A stretch of DNA of 64,000 bases from Chloroherpetonaceae bacterium (GCA_025056565.1 JANWWA010000001.1:432256-496255), one strand, 5' to 3'. Positions 18,765 through 29,230 are shown, counted from the stretch's first letter. Made by a program: numbers and translations. The notes: generated from the sequence alone by a model not told the origin.

Positions 18765-19805
18765 TCAGTTCATTTCTTCTTCGACCAGAATTGGCAACTT
18801 CCGATTTACAGCACCTGCAATGGGCACAAGCTCCCTTAGGAGTTGCACAAAGCGTTTTGGCTTTAGCGATTGTGGTCCGTCGGACAGTGCGCATTCTGGG
18901 TTCGGGTGCACCTCTACCATAATGCCATCTGCCCCTGCTGCCACTGCTGCTTTTGCCATTGCAGGCACATACTCCCAAAATCCTGTGCCATGAGATGGAT
19001 CTGCAATAATTGGCAAATGCGATAGTGCCTTGATAACAGGAATCGCAGAGAGGTCTAAGGTGTTGCGTGTGTAAGTCTCGAATGTGCGAATACCCCGCTC
19101 GCAGAGAATCACATTTGGATTACCGTTGCTGTAAATATACTCAGCTGCCATCAGGAATTCTTCAATTGTGGCTGCCATGCCGCGCTTCAGTAAAACGGGG
19201 TGCGGATACTTAGCGACCGCTTCCAGCAAAGAAAAGTTCTGCATATTACGCGCGCCTATTTGCAAAATATCAGTATGCTCTGCAACCAATGGCAAACTGT
19301 CAGTGTCTTTGACTTCTGTTACCACCAGCAGGCCATATTTTTCGGCTGCATCTTTTAGCAGTTTTAGTCCTTGTGCCTTCAGTCCTTGAAATGAATACGG
19401 CGAAGTTCTCGGCTTGAACGCACCGCCACGCATAATCTTTACACCTGTCTGCTGCAGTAGCGCCGCAACTTCGGAAATTTGCATTTCACTCTCGACTGAG
19501 CAAGGACCTGCCATCAGCTGCAACTCATCACCACCGATTGTTACCTCTCCAATGCGCACGACCGTATTCTGCGGCTTGACCTCTCGGCTTACCAGCTTGA
19601 ATGGCTTGGTTATTGGCACAGCATCAATTACGCCGCTCATACTCATAAAAATTTCACGGTTGATTGGTCCTTTGTTACCCGTAATACCAATTGCTGTGCG
19701 CACATCGCTCGGAATTGGGTGTGGCGTAAAGCCCATTGCACGAACTTTTTCGCACACTGCTTCAATTTGCTCCTTTGTTGCATTGCAGCTCATTACAACA
19801 AGCAT
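18765..19805 (-). CDS. aroF: DAHP synthase, type I-beta with regulatory ferredoxin-like domain
   Basis: Condenses phosphoenolpyruvate and erythrose 4-phosphate, the first step of the shikimate pathway. In the 346-residue protein, residues 1-70 form the ferredoxin-like domain ([20 protein letters not shown]) that gives aromatic-amino-acid feedback in the Thermotoga-type enzyme. Residues 80-335 are the TIM barrel, with [44 protein letters not shown] and ADPSHGTG. A clear ribosome-binding site (AAAGGAG) lies 10 bases before the ATG. aroA lies about 10 kb away. Confidence 0.95.
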   Translation of the reverse strand: MLVVMSCNATKEQIEAVCEKVRAMGFTPHPIPSDVRTAIGITGNKGPINREIFMSMSGVIDAVPITKPFKLVSREVKPQNTVVRIGEVTIGGDELQLMAGPCSVESEMQISEVAALLQQTGVKIMRGGAFKPRTSPYSFQGLKAQGLKLLKDAAEKYGLLVVTEVKDTDSLPLVAEHTDILQIGARNMQNFSLLEAVAKYPHPVLLKRGMAATIEEFLMAAEYIYSNGNPNVILCERGIRTFETYTRNTLDLSAIPVIKALSHLPIIADPSHGTGFWEYVPAMAKAAVAAGADGIMVEVHPNPECALSDGPQSLKPKRFVQLLRELVPIAGAVNRKLPILVEEEMN

Positions 19806-20111
19806 TAGAGTATGCTCCTTTCTTTTGGTTATAGTTATGTTGGATATGGATTGAAAACAATCGGATAGAGAGACGAGCGGCTAAAGAGCCAGAAGATTAG
19901 CTACGCCAAGCGTCGCTACGCCAAGCTGTGCATCGCCAGTATCGGTAGGTCAAAGCAGTTGCGATGCAGTATGTTGGCTCGAGGTAAGTCATACTCAAGT
20001 ATAAACAAAAGGTCGGATAAAATGCAAATGCACTGTACGCTACTGCACGCAATCGGGGGAATTAACTCTTGCAGACCCTTTTCTGAGGAAAAGGGTCTGC
20101 CTGAGCTTACT
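19806..20111. other. 306 bp intergenic region before aroF
   Basis: No gene is visible. Next to aroF is its ribosome-binding site. A 12 bp sequence, GCTACGCCAAGC, occurs twice (19900-19911 and 19915-19926), a short direct repeat of unknown meaning. At the other end is the perfect hairpin at 20071-20100. No TAnnTTTG promoter element for aroF was found on the minus strand. Confidence 0.5.
20071..20100 (-). terminator. Strong stem-loop after the PhoD gene
   Basis: A perfect 13 bp inverted repeat with a 4-base loop (GCAGACCCTTTTC, TGAG, GAAAAGGGTCTGC) begins 11 bp beyond the stop codon of the minus-strand PhoD gene. There is no long T-tract on either side, so it may end or protect the transcript without being a classical intrinsic terminator. 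Confidence 0.65.
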
Positions 20112-22316
20112 TTATTTGACCAGCATCATTTTCTTTGCATCGGAGAATGAGCCTGCTTGCAACTGATAGAAATACACGCCGCTGGCAAGGTCGCCTGCAT
20201 TGAAACGCACGGTGTAAGTGCCAGCGCTCTGGCGTTCATTCACTAGCGTGATAATAGAGCGACCGAGTGCATCGTAGATACGCAAGGTAACTTGCTGCGT
20301 TGATGGGATTGAGTAGCGGATGGTCGTCGTCGGGTTGAAAGGATTCGGGTAGTTTTGCTCCAGCTTGAAGTCTCGCGGTTGCGTATCCTCACGCTCAATC
20401 ACACTGGATGCGGCTTGGCCGTTTGCACGAAAGAGTGCTGGAATGATGCCTGCACCTAATCCTAGATTGTCTGGGTCGTTGGTGAAAAAGACCAGCGTAT
20501 CAATGTTCAAACCTTGCGTGGAGGGACGGAATGTAACGGGCAATATCGCTAGCCCGCGTGGTGGAATCGCAACAGGGAACGGTGTTGGTGTTGTGCCGTT
20601 CAGGAGTGCCACTGGCGCTGGTGTGGCACGTGCGCCCACTGTGCGTGTGTTGCGCACTTGCGAAACGGTTACGGTGTCAATGCCCGTGTTGATGAGCAGG
20701 ACGCCCGCTGTAGAATCGCGACCCACTGTTATGTTGCCGTAGTCGAAGCCTTGCGGCGTAATGGTAATGTTGCGTGTTGCCACGCGGCTGCCACTGGGTT
20801 GCGTGTAACTGCCTAGAAAAGTTCCTTGGTCGTCAAAATAATCCACGCGCACAGAGTCGTTACCAAACACTGTTACGCGACCATAGTGGCTACGGAAGTT
20901 GCTTACTGCACCCAGTCCCGGCGTGCGAGACTGGCGCGCTCGGTTCCAGACGAAAATGCCAAATTGCTCAAAGAGACTTACAATCTCCGAATTGTTCTGG
21001 TCTAACCCTCCTGCCATAAATTCGGGGAAGAGTGAATTTGCGCCCGTATCGGTGCCAATCGTGTGCGAGTCGCCACTTATCACAATCACATTCTGCACTC
21101 CGGCTTGACTTACTGCCGATACAAGCTGACGAATGCTCTCAGGGAAACCGCACCAGCCATCAGAAATATCAATTGCAATTTGCGCCGCTGTATAGACGCC
21201 ATCAGGGATTCTCAATGGGTCAATACCTCGCACTCCCTGCAGCGAGAGCGCCAGTTCTAAAGCTGCCCGATGCGCTGGGTTGAAGGTCTCTGATGTTACG
21301 ATAAACTTCCAGTGTGCAGTTGAGTTGCGCAGCCCATTGATAAGCCATGTCATCTGGTCATCGCTGATAATCTTGTGCGTGCTTGGTGGATTGAAAATCA
21401 GCCGTACACCATTCGGGTTGGTTACGGAAAGTGGATTTGCTGCCCATTGCGCAATGTTCGGGAATGCATTAGTGTTTGGACTACGTGTTGAGCGTGTATC
21501 GAGCAGGAAAAATTCTGCATTGCCATAGCGGAATCTCTGCCAGACTCCACGGTTAGAGTCAGCCAGCGGATAATGTGGGAACATTGCGCGGTAACCACGC
21601 AGTGAAAGATGCTGCGGCCCATTGTAGGTGCTATCAGTGTTGTTGTTCGCATGGTCGTGGTCGCTCCAGATGTATGCAACTGGCATCACGCGGAAGACTG
21701 AGTCCATCTGATAGGTGCGGCTGTAGCGTGCCAAAAAGGCATTTCGCACATTAGCAAAGTTTAGGTTGAAGGTGTTCTCACGTGGATTGTTTGGGTTTTT
21801 GTCAGTTGTATCGGGGTAGCCCCAGTCGCCCAAATGCAGCATAAAGCGAATGGTGTTATCGCGTGCAATGCGCGGGAATACATTGCCGATGTTGGAAGTG
21901 CCGGGCGGCGCATCGCCATCTTGTTGGCAAGAGCCAAAGGCAAAGGCAAAGCTGGTCGTTTCCCCATCTCGGGGTGCCGTGCGGAAGCGTCTGATTTCGC
22001 TGGCTGCCGTAACTGGCGTGCCGTTGATAACAGGGCGATAAAAATACTCCGTATTTGGCGCAAGTCCTGTAACCGCAATTGTCGCAAAGAGGTTGCTATC
22101 TACGGCTGCAGATTGCACTGTGCCCACAGTGGTGGCAAAGCTCGGGCTAGTGCTTAGTTGGAACGACAGGGTGCCTGCTCCGCTCAGGCGTGCGGTAATG
22201 CGCGCCGAACTTGATGTTACCGCTCCCACAACAGGGCCGTGTGTAACGGTTACTTGTGCAAAAGCCGGCGCACTATGCAGCAAGATGAGACCGAGTAGCG
22301 TTAGAATGCGAGTCAT
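20112..22316 (-). CDS. phoD: PhoD-family phosphodiesterase/alkaline phosphatase with T9SS sorting domain
   Basis: A 734-residue secreted metallophosphatase. Order: signal peptide (to about 21, APAFAQ); an N-terminal fibronectin-like PhoD domain (about 22-115); the PhoD metallophosphatase core (about 120-480: FAFGSCQQDG, HLGDWGYPD, YIWSDHDHANNN, ISGDSHTIG); an ASH/choice-of-anchor-like beta domain (about 510-635); and a C-terminal type A Por sorting domain (YPNPFNPTTTIRYSIP ... GVYFYQLQAG, last 75 residues). It should be exported to the cell surface or medium by the type IX system and release phosphate from phosphoesters. The stem-loop at 20071-20100 follows it. Confidence 0.9.
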   Translation of the reverse strand: MTRILTLLGLILLHSAPAFAQVTVTHGPVVGAVTSSSARITARLSGAGTLSFQLSTSPSFATTVGTVQSAAVDSNLFATIAVTGLAPNTEYFYRPVINGTPVTAASEIRRFRTAPRDGETTSFAFAFGSCQQDGDAPPGTSNIGNVFPRIARDNTIRFMLHLGDWGYPDTTDKNPNNPRENTFNLNFANVRNAFLARYSRTYQMDSVFRVMPVAYIWSDHDHANNNTDSTYNGPQHLSLRGYRAMFPHYPLADSNRGVWQRFRYGNAEFFLLDTRSTRSPNTNAFPNIAQWAANPLSVTNPNGVRLIFNPPSTHKIISDDQMTWLINGLRNSTAHWKFIVTSETFNPAHRAALELALSLQGVRGIDPLRIPDGVYTAAQIAIDISDGWCGFPESIRQLVSAVSQAGVQNVIVISGDSHTIGTDTGANSLFPEFMAGGLDQNNSEIVSLFEQFGIFVWNRARQSRTPGLGAVSNFRSHYGRVTVFGNDSVRVDYFDDQGTFLGSYTQPSGSRVATRNITITPQGFDYGNITVGRDSTAGVLLINTGIDTVTVSQVRNTRTVGARATPAPVALLNGTTPTPFPVAIPPRGLAILPVTFRPSTQGLNIDTLVFFTNDPDNLGLGAGIIPALFRANGQAASSVIEREDTQPRDFKLEQNYPNPFNPTTTIRYSIPSTQQVTLRIYDALGRSIITLVNERQSAGTYTVRFNAGDLASGVYFYQLQAGSFSDAKKMMLVK

Positions 22317-22540
22317 AGCAAAACAAAGTTAAGTCGTTAGGGTAAGTTTGAAGTTGCAGTTGCAATCAAGTGGAACTTGTCGGGCGCAAAGTTACACGCT
22401 GGATTTTAGACTCGTGTTACGCAAGCGTTAAATTTTTCAGGCTTCGTCGTTGTGCACCGCATTTTGTCTTCTTGTCCTACACAGAATCGGTGGCGATTTT
22501 GACTATCTTTGCGTGTTACAAAAACCAGTTTGGTCAAAGC

Positions 22541-23158
22541 GTGAGAAAGAAGCTTTCAGCTATTGTTGGTCTTAGTGCAGTGGTCTTATTCTTGATACTC
22601 GTGGAAAGCTGCGCAGTGCTACGTCAAGCAGAAGAAGCTCGAGCATTTGCACGCTGTCGGTTTCGCTTGGCATCGGTCAGCAACCTACGCCTTGCTGGAA
22701 TTGACATTCAGAATGTCACCTCACGCAACCAACTTAGTGCAATTGATGCAGGGCGCTTGGCACTGGCAGTTGGGAATCGGTCGTTGCCGCTTACATTCAG
22801 GCTTAATATGGAAGCGCAAAACCCGAACTCTATCGCGGCAGCAATGAGTCAGATGTCTTGGACGCTTTACATTGACCAGATTGAAATGCTTTCAGGCAAC
22901 CTCAGTGAGCGTGTTGAAATTGCTCCGAACAGTTCGACCATTGTGCCGCTTAACATCTCGGTTGACTTGTTTCAGGTACTCTCAGGTCAGTCTGCCGATG
23001 CAATTGCAAACTTTGCATTCAATCTTCTGGGTGAAGGCAATCGACCAACGCGTATGCTACTTCGCATCAAACCTGTGCTAAATCTACTTGGCGTTGATTT
23101 CTCTTACGCTGTAGATGTCGGCGTTGAATTCTCGCAAGGTGGTGCGATGCCACGCTGA
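22541..23158 (+). CDS. LEA14-like lipoprotein
   Basis: A 205-residue protein with a lipoprotein signal (hydrophobic stretch ending LVESC). The body resembles LEA type 2/WHy-like beta-sandwich proteins: [20 protein letters not shown], a [21 protein letters not shown] segment, and [16 protein letters not shown]. The GTG at 22541 is chosen because the lipobox then falls at residue 23 and the upstream frame looks non-coding. TATCTTTG at 22504-22511 resembles a -7 promoter element, without a well-placed -33. The role is unknown. guaA follows after 77 bp. Confidence 0.72.
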   Translation: MRKKLSAIVGLSAVVLFLILVESCAVLRQAEEARAFARCRFRLASVSNLRLAGIDIQNVTSRNQLSAIDAGRLALAVGNRSLPLTFRLNMEAQNPNSIAAAMSQMSWTLYIDQIEMLSGNLSERVEIAPNSSTIVPLNISVDLFQVLSGQSADAIANFAFNLLGEGNRPTRMLLRIKPVLNLLGVDFSYAVDVGVEFSQGGAMPR

Positions 23159-23235
23159 ACTTGGACGCACAACAATCTGGCTTCTTTCTTCAGAGAGCGC
23201 TGCTTTCTTTGCAGCATTCTTCAATTCACTTTGCC

Positions 23236-24768
23236 ATGAACACGGTCGTTATTTTGGACTTTGGCTCGCAATACACGCAGCTTATTGCTCGGCGCGTGCG
23301 TGAACTTGGTGTCTATTCTGAAATTCTACCCTATCACGCACCGATAGAAAAAGTTCTTTTGCTCCGCCCTAAGGCGCTTATCTTTTCAGGCGGTCCAGCC
23401 AGCGTATATGAAAAATCTGCTCCTTTGCCTGACACACGGCTCTACGACTTGAATTTGCCAATACTTGGCATTTGCTATGGCTTACAAGCGATTGCCAAGC
23501 AGTTTGGTGGCAAGGTTGAAGTGGCTAAAACGCGTGAGTATGGTCGTGCAAACTTGGTGATTCGGCGCAACGGTCAAGAAAGTTTGCTCTTCAAAAATGT
23601 GCCCGACTCGGTGGTTTGGATGAGCCATGGCGACAAAGTCACTGCCCTGCCCACTGGCTTTGCCATTACAGCTGAAAGCGAGCATTCAGAACTTTGCGCA
23701 GTGGAGTATGTGCAGAATGGGAAAAAAATTTATGGCTTGCAATTTCACCCAGAAGTGCATCATACCGCAGAAGGCAGGCGTATCCTTTCCAACTTTCTCT
23801 TTGAAATTGCAGGCATTGAGCCTGATTGGTCTCCCCAAAATTTCATTGAGGCAGAGCTTGAAAAAATCCGCAAGACCGTCGGCAAAGAAAGGGTTATCTG
23901 TGCACTTTCAGGCGGTGTTGATTCCACCGTAGCCGCTACGCTGGTCAGCCGTGCAATCGGCAAGCAACTGACCTGCATTTTTGTCGACAATGGGCTTTTG
24001 CGCAAAAATGAAGCAAAGGAAGTCAAAGCCGCCTTGCAATCACTTGGGTTGAAATTAAAAGTCGTCAATGCAGCCGACCTTTTCCTTTCGCGCCTAAGGG
24101 GCGTCATTGACCCCGAGAAGAAACGCAAAATTATCGGCAAAACTTTCATTGAAGTTTTTGAGCAACACATTCACCGTGAGAAATTCTTAGTGCAAGGCAC
24201 ACTCTATCCTGATGTGATTGAAAGCCTTAGTGTGAAAGGTCCATCGCAGACGATTAAGACTCATCATAATGTTGGGGGCTTGCCCAAGAAAATGAAACTT
24301 AAACTCATTGAACCGCTGCGAGAGCTGTTTAAAGATGAGGTGCGAGAGGTCGGCAAGCTCTTAGGCGTGCCCGATGCTATTTTGAAGCGTCATCCTTTTC
24401 CCGGCCCTGGATTAGCTGTGCGCGTTATCGGTGCGGTCTCCAAAGAACGGTGCGACCTTCTGCGAGAAGCTGATGCGATTTTCATTGAAGAGCTGAAAGC
24501 GGCCAATCTTTATGATTCAGTCTGGCAAGCCTTCGCCGTGCTTTTGCCAATTCAGACCGTTGGCGTGATGGGCGACAACCGCACTTACGAGAATGTGGTC
24601 GCACTCCGCGCTGTGCACTCTACCGATGGTATGACGGCTGACTGGGCAGAATTGCCGCCTGCTTTTTTGGCAAAGGTTTCAAACCGCATTATCAACGAAG
24701 TGCGTGGCATCAATCGTGTGGTCTATGACATTAGCTCCAAACCACCTGCCACGATTGAGTGGGAGTAG
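23236..24768 (+). CDS. guaA: GMP synthase (glutamine-hydrolysing)
   Basis: Converts XMP, glutamine and ATP to GMP. The 510-residue product has the class I glutamine amidotransferase domain (about 1-190) with nucleophile Cys80 in LGICYGLQ and the His/Glu pair in [10 protein letters not shown]. The ATP pyrophosphatase domain follows, with P-loop [12 protein letters not shown], then the dimerisation domain ending KPPATIEWE. The ATG at 23236 ([17 protein letters not shown]) is the conserved start; the open frame upstream is not homologous-looking. It converges on cdaA. Confidence 0.97.
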   Translation: MNTVVILDFGSQYTQLIARRVRELGVYSEILPYHAPIEKVLLLRPKALIFSGGPASVYEKSAPLPDTRLYDLNLPILGICYGLQAIAKQFGGKVEVAKTREYGRANLVIRRNGQESLLFKNVPDSVVWMSHGDKVTALPTGFAITAESEHSELCAVEYVQNGKKIYGLQFHPEVHHTAEGRRILSNFLFEIAGIEPDWSPQNFIEAELEKIRKTVGKERVICALSGGVDSTVAATLVSRAIGKQLTCIFVDNGLLRKNEAKEVKAALQSLGLKLKVVNAADLFLSRLRGVIDPEKKRKIIGKTFIEVFEQHIHREKFLVQGTLYPDVIESLSVKGPSQTIKTHHNVGGLPKKMKLKLIEPLRELFKDEVREVGKLLGVPDAILKRHPFPGPGLAVRVIGAVSKERCDLLREADAIFIEELKAANLYDSVWQAFAVLLPIQTVGVMGDNRTYENVVALRAVHSTDGMTADWAELPPAFLAKVSNRIINEVRGINRVVYDISSKPPATIEWE

Positions 24769-24787
24769 TGATGCTCTGCACCACAGT

Positions 24788-25645
24788 TTAGCGCAAGTGT
24801 GGTTGATGCACATCAGTTAGCACAGGTGAAAGTGCATGTTTAGACTTCTTGCGTGCTCGCTTTGGTAGGAGTCGCTCCAAGAGTTGAATGCGCAGTTCCT
24901 CAGTATTGCGAATCGGAATGAGCCGACCATTCTCCGCAAGTGAAATTTGTCCCGTCTCCTCAGACACGACCACGACGATTGCATCAGTTGCTTCCGTTAG
25001 TCCTACGGCTGCACGGTGTCGCATACCGTATTTGCTGGGCAGCGTGTCATTTTGCGTTAGGGGCAAGATGCATCGTGCTGCCTCAATGCGCTGGTTATCA
25101 ATAATCACGGCACCATCATGCAGCGGTGTATTCGGATAGAAAAGCGATGCCAAGAGTTTGCGCGACAGCCGCGCGTTGAGTTCTTCACCTGTCTCAACAT
25201 ACATACGAAGCCCTACGCTACGCGCAAACACAATTAAGGCGCCGATGCGTCGAGCTGCCAGTTCTTCAACGGCTGCCACTGTTTCATTGACCACGTCTGT
25301 GCTTGACTGTTGAAATAGTCGTCCAAACACGCGGCTTTGTCCAAGAAACAGCAGTAAGCGCCGAATCTCAGGCTGAAACAAGATGACGACAAGGATAATC
25401 CAGACACTTGTGAGACGACTGAATATCCAGTTGAGGGATGATAAGTTTAAGAAACTGGCTGCTCCCGAACCTGCTACAATTACCAGCAATCCAATAAAAA
25501 TCTGCGCCGCTACCGTACCTTTGATGTATTGATAGACCTTGTAGAAGACTACCGTCACCAACATCACATCGACAGCATCAAGTGCTGTAAAGCTCAAAAA
25601 GCCCAACTTGAAGAGCTCAGGGTTTTCAAAATTAAATGGGAACAT
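24788..25645 (-). CDS. cdaA: Diadenylate cyclase CdaA
   Basis: Makes cyclic di-AMP from two ATP at the membrane. The 285-residue protein has three N-terminal transmembrane segments (about 22-95) and a DisA_N catalytic domain with PNTPLHDGAVII and the YGMRHRAAVGLTEATDA motif (DGA and RHR). The start overlaps the 3' end of folP by 14 bp, so translation is likely coupled. The folP-cdaA order is common in Bacteroidetes and Chlorobi. Cyclic di-AMP usually controls potassium and osmolyte balance. Confidence 0.95.
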   Translation of the reverse strand: MFPFNFENPELFKLGFLSFTALDAVDVMLVTVVFYKVYQYIKGTVAAQIFIGLLVIVAGSGAASFLNLSSLNWIFSRLTSVWIILVVILFQPEIRRLLLFLGQSRVFGRLFQQSSTDVVNETVAAVEELAARRIGALIVFARSVGLRMYVETGEELNARLSRKLLASLFYPNTPLHDGAVIIDNQRIEAARCILPLTQNDTLPSKYGMRHRAAVGLTEATDAIVVVVSEETGQISLAENGRLIPIRNTEELRIQLLERLLPKRARKKSKHALSPVLTDVHQPHLR

Positions 25646-26558
25646 CGTTGCGCTCTTCTACGGAATTGGATTGCATCGTTGCTAAAAACACTTCAATTGT
25701 CTCTACGGTCGCCTTCACATCGTGCACGCGCAAGATATTCGCACCGTGCATTAGCGCAATGGTGTTGGCGGCAATTGTGCCAAACAGGCGTTCTGAGGGC
25801 GGCACTACTGCATCACCTTTCGAGATTACTTTGCCAATAAACGATTTGCGCGAAAGACCTACTAAGATTGGTCGGCTTAGTGCTTTAAACTCCCTTAGGC
25901 GGCGCAGCAGTTCGTAGTTGTCCTCCACACTTTTGCCGAAACCAAATCCCACATCAATAGCCACGTCAGTCAGTCCCACTCGCTCTGCCTGTTGAATCGA
26001 CTCAGCGAGTGCCTGCATCACTTCTGCTACGAGATTTTTGTAAGCCGTCTTTTCGTGATAGCTCCACTGCATTGTCTCTGGGCGCTTAGGGAGATGCATG
26101 ATGACGGCTGCTGCACCGTAGCGAGCACACACCTCTGGCATCTTCGTATCGCGGCCAAAGCCTGAAATATCATTGACGATACTTGCGCCCCGTTGAAGTG
26201 CGGCTTCTGCCACTACCGCCTTCGTTGTATCGACCGAGATTGGAATAGACAGCCGTTTGGAAAGTTGCTCTACAGCTGGCAGGATACGGCGCATTTCTTC
26301 CTCAGCGCTGATAGGCACCGCACCCGGGCGTGTCGACTCGCCCCCAATGTCAATGATGTCAGCACCTTCTTGCTCAAACTGCAAGGCGGTCTCGAGCACA
26401 CTATCGTAGTCGATTTTACCTGCGTGGTAAAACCTGCCTCCATCTGAGAATGAATCAGGCGTTAAGTTCAGCACTGCCATCACACGAGGGCGACGAAGGT
26501 CTAGCACAAAGTCACGACACTGTAAGCGCAGCAGGTCTGAACCAATGTTCGGTTTCAT
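25632..26558 (-). CDS. folP: Dihydropteroate synthase
   Basis: Joins 6-hydroxymethyl-dihydropterin pyrophosphate to p-aminobenzoate in folate synthesis. The 308-residue TIM barrel shows VMAVLNLTPDSFSDGG, DIIDIGGESTRPGA, ISVDTTKAVVAEAAL, IVNDISGF, DVGFGFGKSVEDNYELL, VGLSRKSFIG and the C-terminal RVHDVKATVE. Its ATG overlaps the stop of the MORN-like gene (ATGA, 4 bp), and its end overlaps cdaA by 14 bp, making a tight three-gene unit. Confidence 0.96.
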   Translation of the reverse strand: MKPNIGSDLLRLQCRDFVLDLRRPRVMAVLNLTPDSFSDGGRFYHAGKIDYDSVLETALQFEQEGADIIDIGGESTRPGAVPISAEEEMRRILPAVEQLSKRLSIPISVDTTKAVVAEAALQRGASIVNDISGFGRDTKMPEVCARYGAAAVIMHLPKRPETMQWSYHEKTAYKNLVAEVMQALAESIQQAERVGLTDVAIDVGFGFGKSVEDNYELLRRLREFKALSRPILVGLSRKSFIGKVISKGDAVVPPSERLFGTIAANTIALMHGANILRVHDVKATVETIEVFLATMQSNSVEERNDVPI

Positions 26559-26998
26559 TGTGTGGTTTGTGTGGTTTCTTGCGTTGGTGTGCGGGTGTAG
26601 TTTCTGAATGTGCTATCAATCATTCGACCTTTGTGGAATACAGCTTCCCACTGCAGCCGCCCATTCGGCTCGTAGAACCTTGCTAAGCCTTCCAGCATAC
26701 TTTTCTCGTAGTATTCTTCGGACTTCAGTTGTCCATTTTCGTAATAACTTCTTGTCAGCCCGTGCTGTACTCCATCTTGGAAGAAGGCTTCTCGGCGCAG
26801 TTGCCCATTTGGGTAGTAGGTGCGTGCCATGCCGTGTGGCTTGCCATCTTTGAACATCACCACTGAGCGCAACGCACCATTAGGGTAGTATTCTTTCACT
26901 TCGCCGTGATGGCGGCGCAGCTCGTAAAATGTAAATGCACCCAGCGCGCCGAGCAATAAAATCGTGAAACCGAAAAATGCAATGGTGTATCTGTGCAT
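26555..26998 (-). CDS. Membrane-anchored MORN-like repeat protein
   Basis: A 147-residue protein with one N-terminal hydrophobic helix (about 5-25), then four to five repeats of the form YYPNGxLRxExxFxDGxxHG (for example EYYPNGALRSVVMFKDGKPHG). These are MORN-variant (PF07661-like) repeats. Such proteins are extracytoplasmic and their function is generally unknown. It overlaps folP by 4 bp and ends 3 bp from the M50 protease gene, so it is part of the same transcription unit. Confidence 0.82.
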   Translation of the reverse strand: MHRYTIAFFGFTILLLGALGAFTFYELRRHHGEVKEYYPNGALRSVVMFKDGKPHGMARTYYPNGQLRREAFFQDGVQHGLTRSYYENGQLKSEEYYEKSMLEGLARFYEPNGRLQWEAVFHKGRMIDSTFRNYTRTPTQETTQTTQ

Positions 26999-27001
26999 CG
27001 C

Positions 27002-28102
27002 TTAGGGCAATTGTGAAAATGGAACTGGTGTAAAGCAAAGCACAAAAATAATGATGCTTATCCAACCAATCACCATTCGTTTTGTGTCCAAGGGGTGTTC
27101 ATCATACACGGGTGGGTGGTCAATTTTGACGAAACGCGCAAGGATGATTGCCCAAATAATCCAACTTCCCCAAGAGACTTCATAGACCCATTTTGGGAAT
27201 CCAAATCCCTCAAACTCAAAATTTGCAAATACACTCAGAACCGCCACTGCCCACTCTGCAAAAGTAGGTATGCCCAGCCCCACGATGAGAATTAGAAATG
27301 CACGCGCAATAATCTGGTGCTTGCGTCGCCCAAACATTGCATAGATGATGTGCCCACCATCTAACTGACCAATTGGCAATAGATTCAGCGCCGTTACAAA
27401 ACACCCCAACCAACCTGCGAAAAGAAACGGATAATGATACATTTCAGTCATCGGCGGAATGTTGGGACTTGCAAAAGCTTTTTCCAGTAACCAGTATAGG
27501 AGATTTTTGCCTGTAAAGAGTGCCCCTTTGATTTCTGGAATATAACCCAGCGCTTGATACTCAGGGTGAATCTGGTAGATGTATTCAATAGGTGGAAGGG
27601 TCGCAAAGCCGTAAATCAAGACACCCAGCGCAATGACAAACCCACAAATTGGGCCATAGACACCGATGTCAAATAGACTGGTTGAGTCTGGAATTCGCTC
27701 ACGCGTGCGAATGAGTGCGCCAAAGGTGCCAATGTTAAGCAAAATTGGAATTGGCGGCATCGGTATGTAATACGGCAAAGACGCGCGGACGCTATGATAC
27801 ATTGCTGCAAAGAAGTGTCCAAATTCGTGGCATGTCAGAAAGAGCAGAAAGGATACTGAGAAAGGCAAGCCAAATGCAAAGTTTTTCCGAATAATTTCGA
27901 AGTTGGTGAGATCAATGTTTTTGCCAACCCATTGCGCTCCTGCCAAAGTCGTTGTCGCAAATGTTGTGACGAAAAGCAAAAGGTGCAGCCAGTATTTTTG
28001 TTCACCGACACGCTGGCGAAAGGTGAGGTTTCGGCTGCGCAACGAGACGGGACTACCTTCTGCATTGAAGAGCAAGCGAGAGTTAAACAAGTTATCGGAC
28101 AT
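27002..28102 (-). CDS. M50 site-2-type membrane metalloprotease
   Basis: A 366-residue integral membrane protein with about seven helices. The zinc site HEFGH lies in a membrane segment (LLFLTCHEFGHFFAAMYH), and the third ligand is in NLLPIGQLDGGH. This is the site-2 protease family, which cuts transmembrane substrates in regulated intramembrane proteolysis. It lacks a PDZ domain, so it is not RseP-like; it is closer to the plant/cyanobacterial EGY-type and Bacteroidetes M50 proteins. No anti-sigma substrate is next to it. It lies 3 bp upstream of the MORN-like gene. Confidence 0.9.
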   Translation of the reverse strand: MSDNLFNSRLLFNAEGSPVSLRSRNLTFRQRVGEQKYWLHLLLFVTTFATTTLAGAQWVGKNIDLTNFEIIRKNFAFGLPFSVSFLLFLTCHEFGHFFAAMYHSVRASLPYYIPMPPIPILLNIGTFGALIRTRERIPDSTSLFDIGVYGPICGFVIALGVLIYGFATLPPIEYIYQIHPEYQALGYIPEIKGALFTGKNLLYWLLEKAFASPNIPPMTEMYHYPFLFAGWLGCFVTALNLLPIGQLDGGHIIYAMFGRRKHQIIARAFLILIVGLGIPTFAEWAVAVLSVFANFEFEGFGFPKWVYEVSWGSWIIWAIILARFVKIDHPPVYDEHPLDTKRMVIGWISIIIFVLCFTPVPFSQLP

Positions 28103-28300
28103 TTACACCTCTTTGTTTGATTTGCAGGAACATAGCAAACTTTGCTCAAATTTTTGGGTGCATTTTGTCGCTGAGTGCTTTTCTTCACGCTGAATGCGTG
28201 TGTTACTCCACCCTTTCCCAACACCAACCTATTAGCCAAAAGTTTGAATGCACCCGCCTCTTCGGCTCTTGCAGCACTGGAACTTTTCTCTCACTCGGTA

Positions 28301-29230
28301 TTACCTTTCAGGTGGACGCTCAAAAATGAACAGCAGTGGACGACGATCATCTTTGGAGAGCTTGCGGTGGTCGCCGTTGGTATCATAGACGACATAGATG
28401 TTCGTCTGGCTCATTGTCAATCCTTCTGCCAAGCCGAAGCGCATATCGCTATACTGCAAGCTATCGCGCGCTGCAATTTCTCGATACGACCAGCATTGTG
28501 CTTCAAAGACGCTATCCTGTGACAGGGATAACTCTACAATTGCATCGTGGTTGCGAGCCAGTGCAAACAGTCGTCCTTGCTCATAGTGCAGTCCAGCAAA
28601 GTCAGGCACGCGTGGCGGCGCAAGCTGCATGGCTGTATAGTCGCACACATAGATTTTCTTGACATCCCATTCTTCCGGACGCAGTGAATCTCGGACTAGG
28701 CGAATTAAACCTCGGGGGGAGCGCTCTGCTGCCACAAAGAATTCATTGGGACTTATTAATGCCAATCCTTCAGGGTATGCGTTAAATTTCTGAAATAGCC
28801 CTGCTGCCTTCCCCGCTTCTTCAAAGCTGGGCATCAGCCACTTTGCCACTGCACCATCGTGGCTTACAAAGAAGATGCGGCATTCTGATTCACTGACGAT
28901 GTAAAAGTTGCCGCAACTGTCACAATCCAATCCCTCAAAATCAGGGCGAAGCGAAGGTGCAGGAAAGCGCACAAATGGTTCAGCGACAACCTTATCCTCG
29001 CCAACTCTCAAGCGAAAAATCATATCACCGTGGTCATCACAAATGGCATACAGCGTATCACGGTATAGCGCCAGTCCTGATAGCTCAAGGTTCGGCACAG
29101 CGGATTCTATTGGCAAGACCGCCTTTAGTTTCAAATGGGTGGTGGGTACTTCTCGCTGCACATACTGAACTTTTGGTGGAGTCTCGCAAGCCGCAAGTAT
29201 GAGCCACAGCACAAAGACAATGCGGGACAT
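28301..29230 (-). CDS. Phytase/esterase-like beta-propeller lipoprotein
   Basis: A 309-residue lipoprotein: the signal ends at the lipobox LAACETPP. The body has the features of the esterase-like-phytase or SdiA-regulated propeller families: NLELSGLALYRDTLYAICDDHG, RPDFEGLDCDSCGNFYIVSE, NAYPEGLALISPNEFFVAAERSPRGL and FGLAEGLTMSQTNIYVVYDTNGDHR. Substrate unknown. The ATG at 29230 is used rather than one 21 bases upstream, because it gives a normal short signal. Confidence 0.72.
   Translation of the reverse strand: MSRIVFVLWLILAACETPPKVQYVQREVPTTHLKLKAVLPIESAVPNLELSGLALYRDTLYAICDDHGDMIFRLRVGEDKVVAEPFVRFPAPSLRPDFEGLDCDSCGNFYIVSESECRIFFVSHDGAVAKWLMPSFEEAGKAAGLFQKFNAYPEGLALISPNEFFVAAERSPRGLIRLVRDSLRPEEWDVKKIYVCDYTAMQLAPPRVPDFAGLHYEQGRLFALARNHDAIVELSLSQDSVFEAQCWSYREIAARDSLQYSDMRFGLAEGLTMSQTNIYVVYDTNGDHRKLSKDDRRPLLFIFERPPER

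Noticed and set aside
19900..19926. Two copies of GCTACGCCAAGC as a CRISPR or regulatory repeat
   Set aside because: Only two short copies 3 bp apart and no further units. It is noted only as a minor direct repeat.
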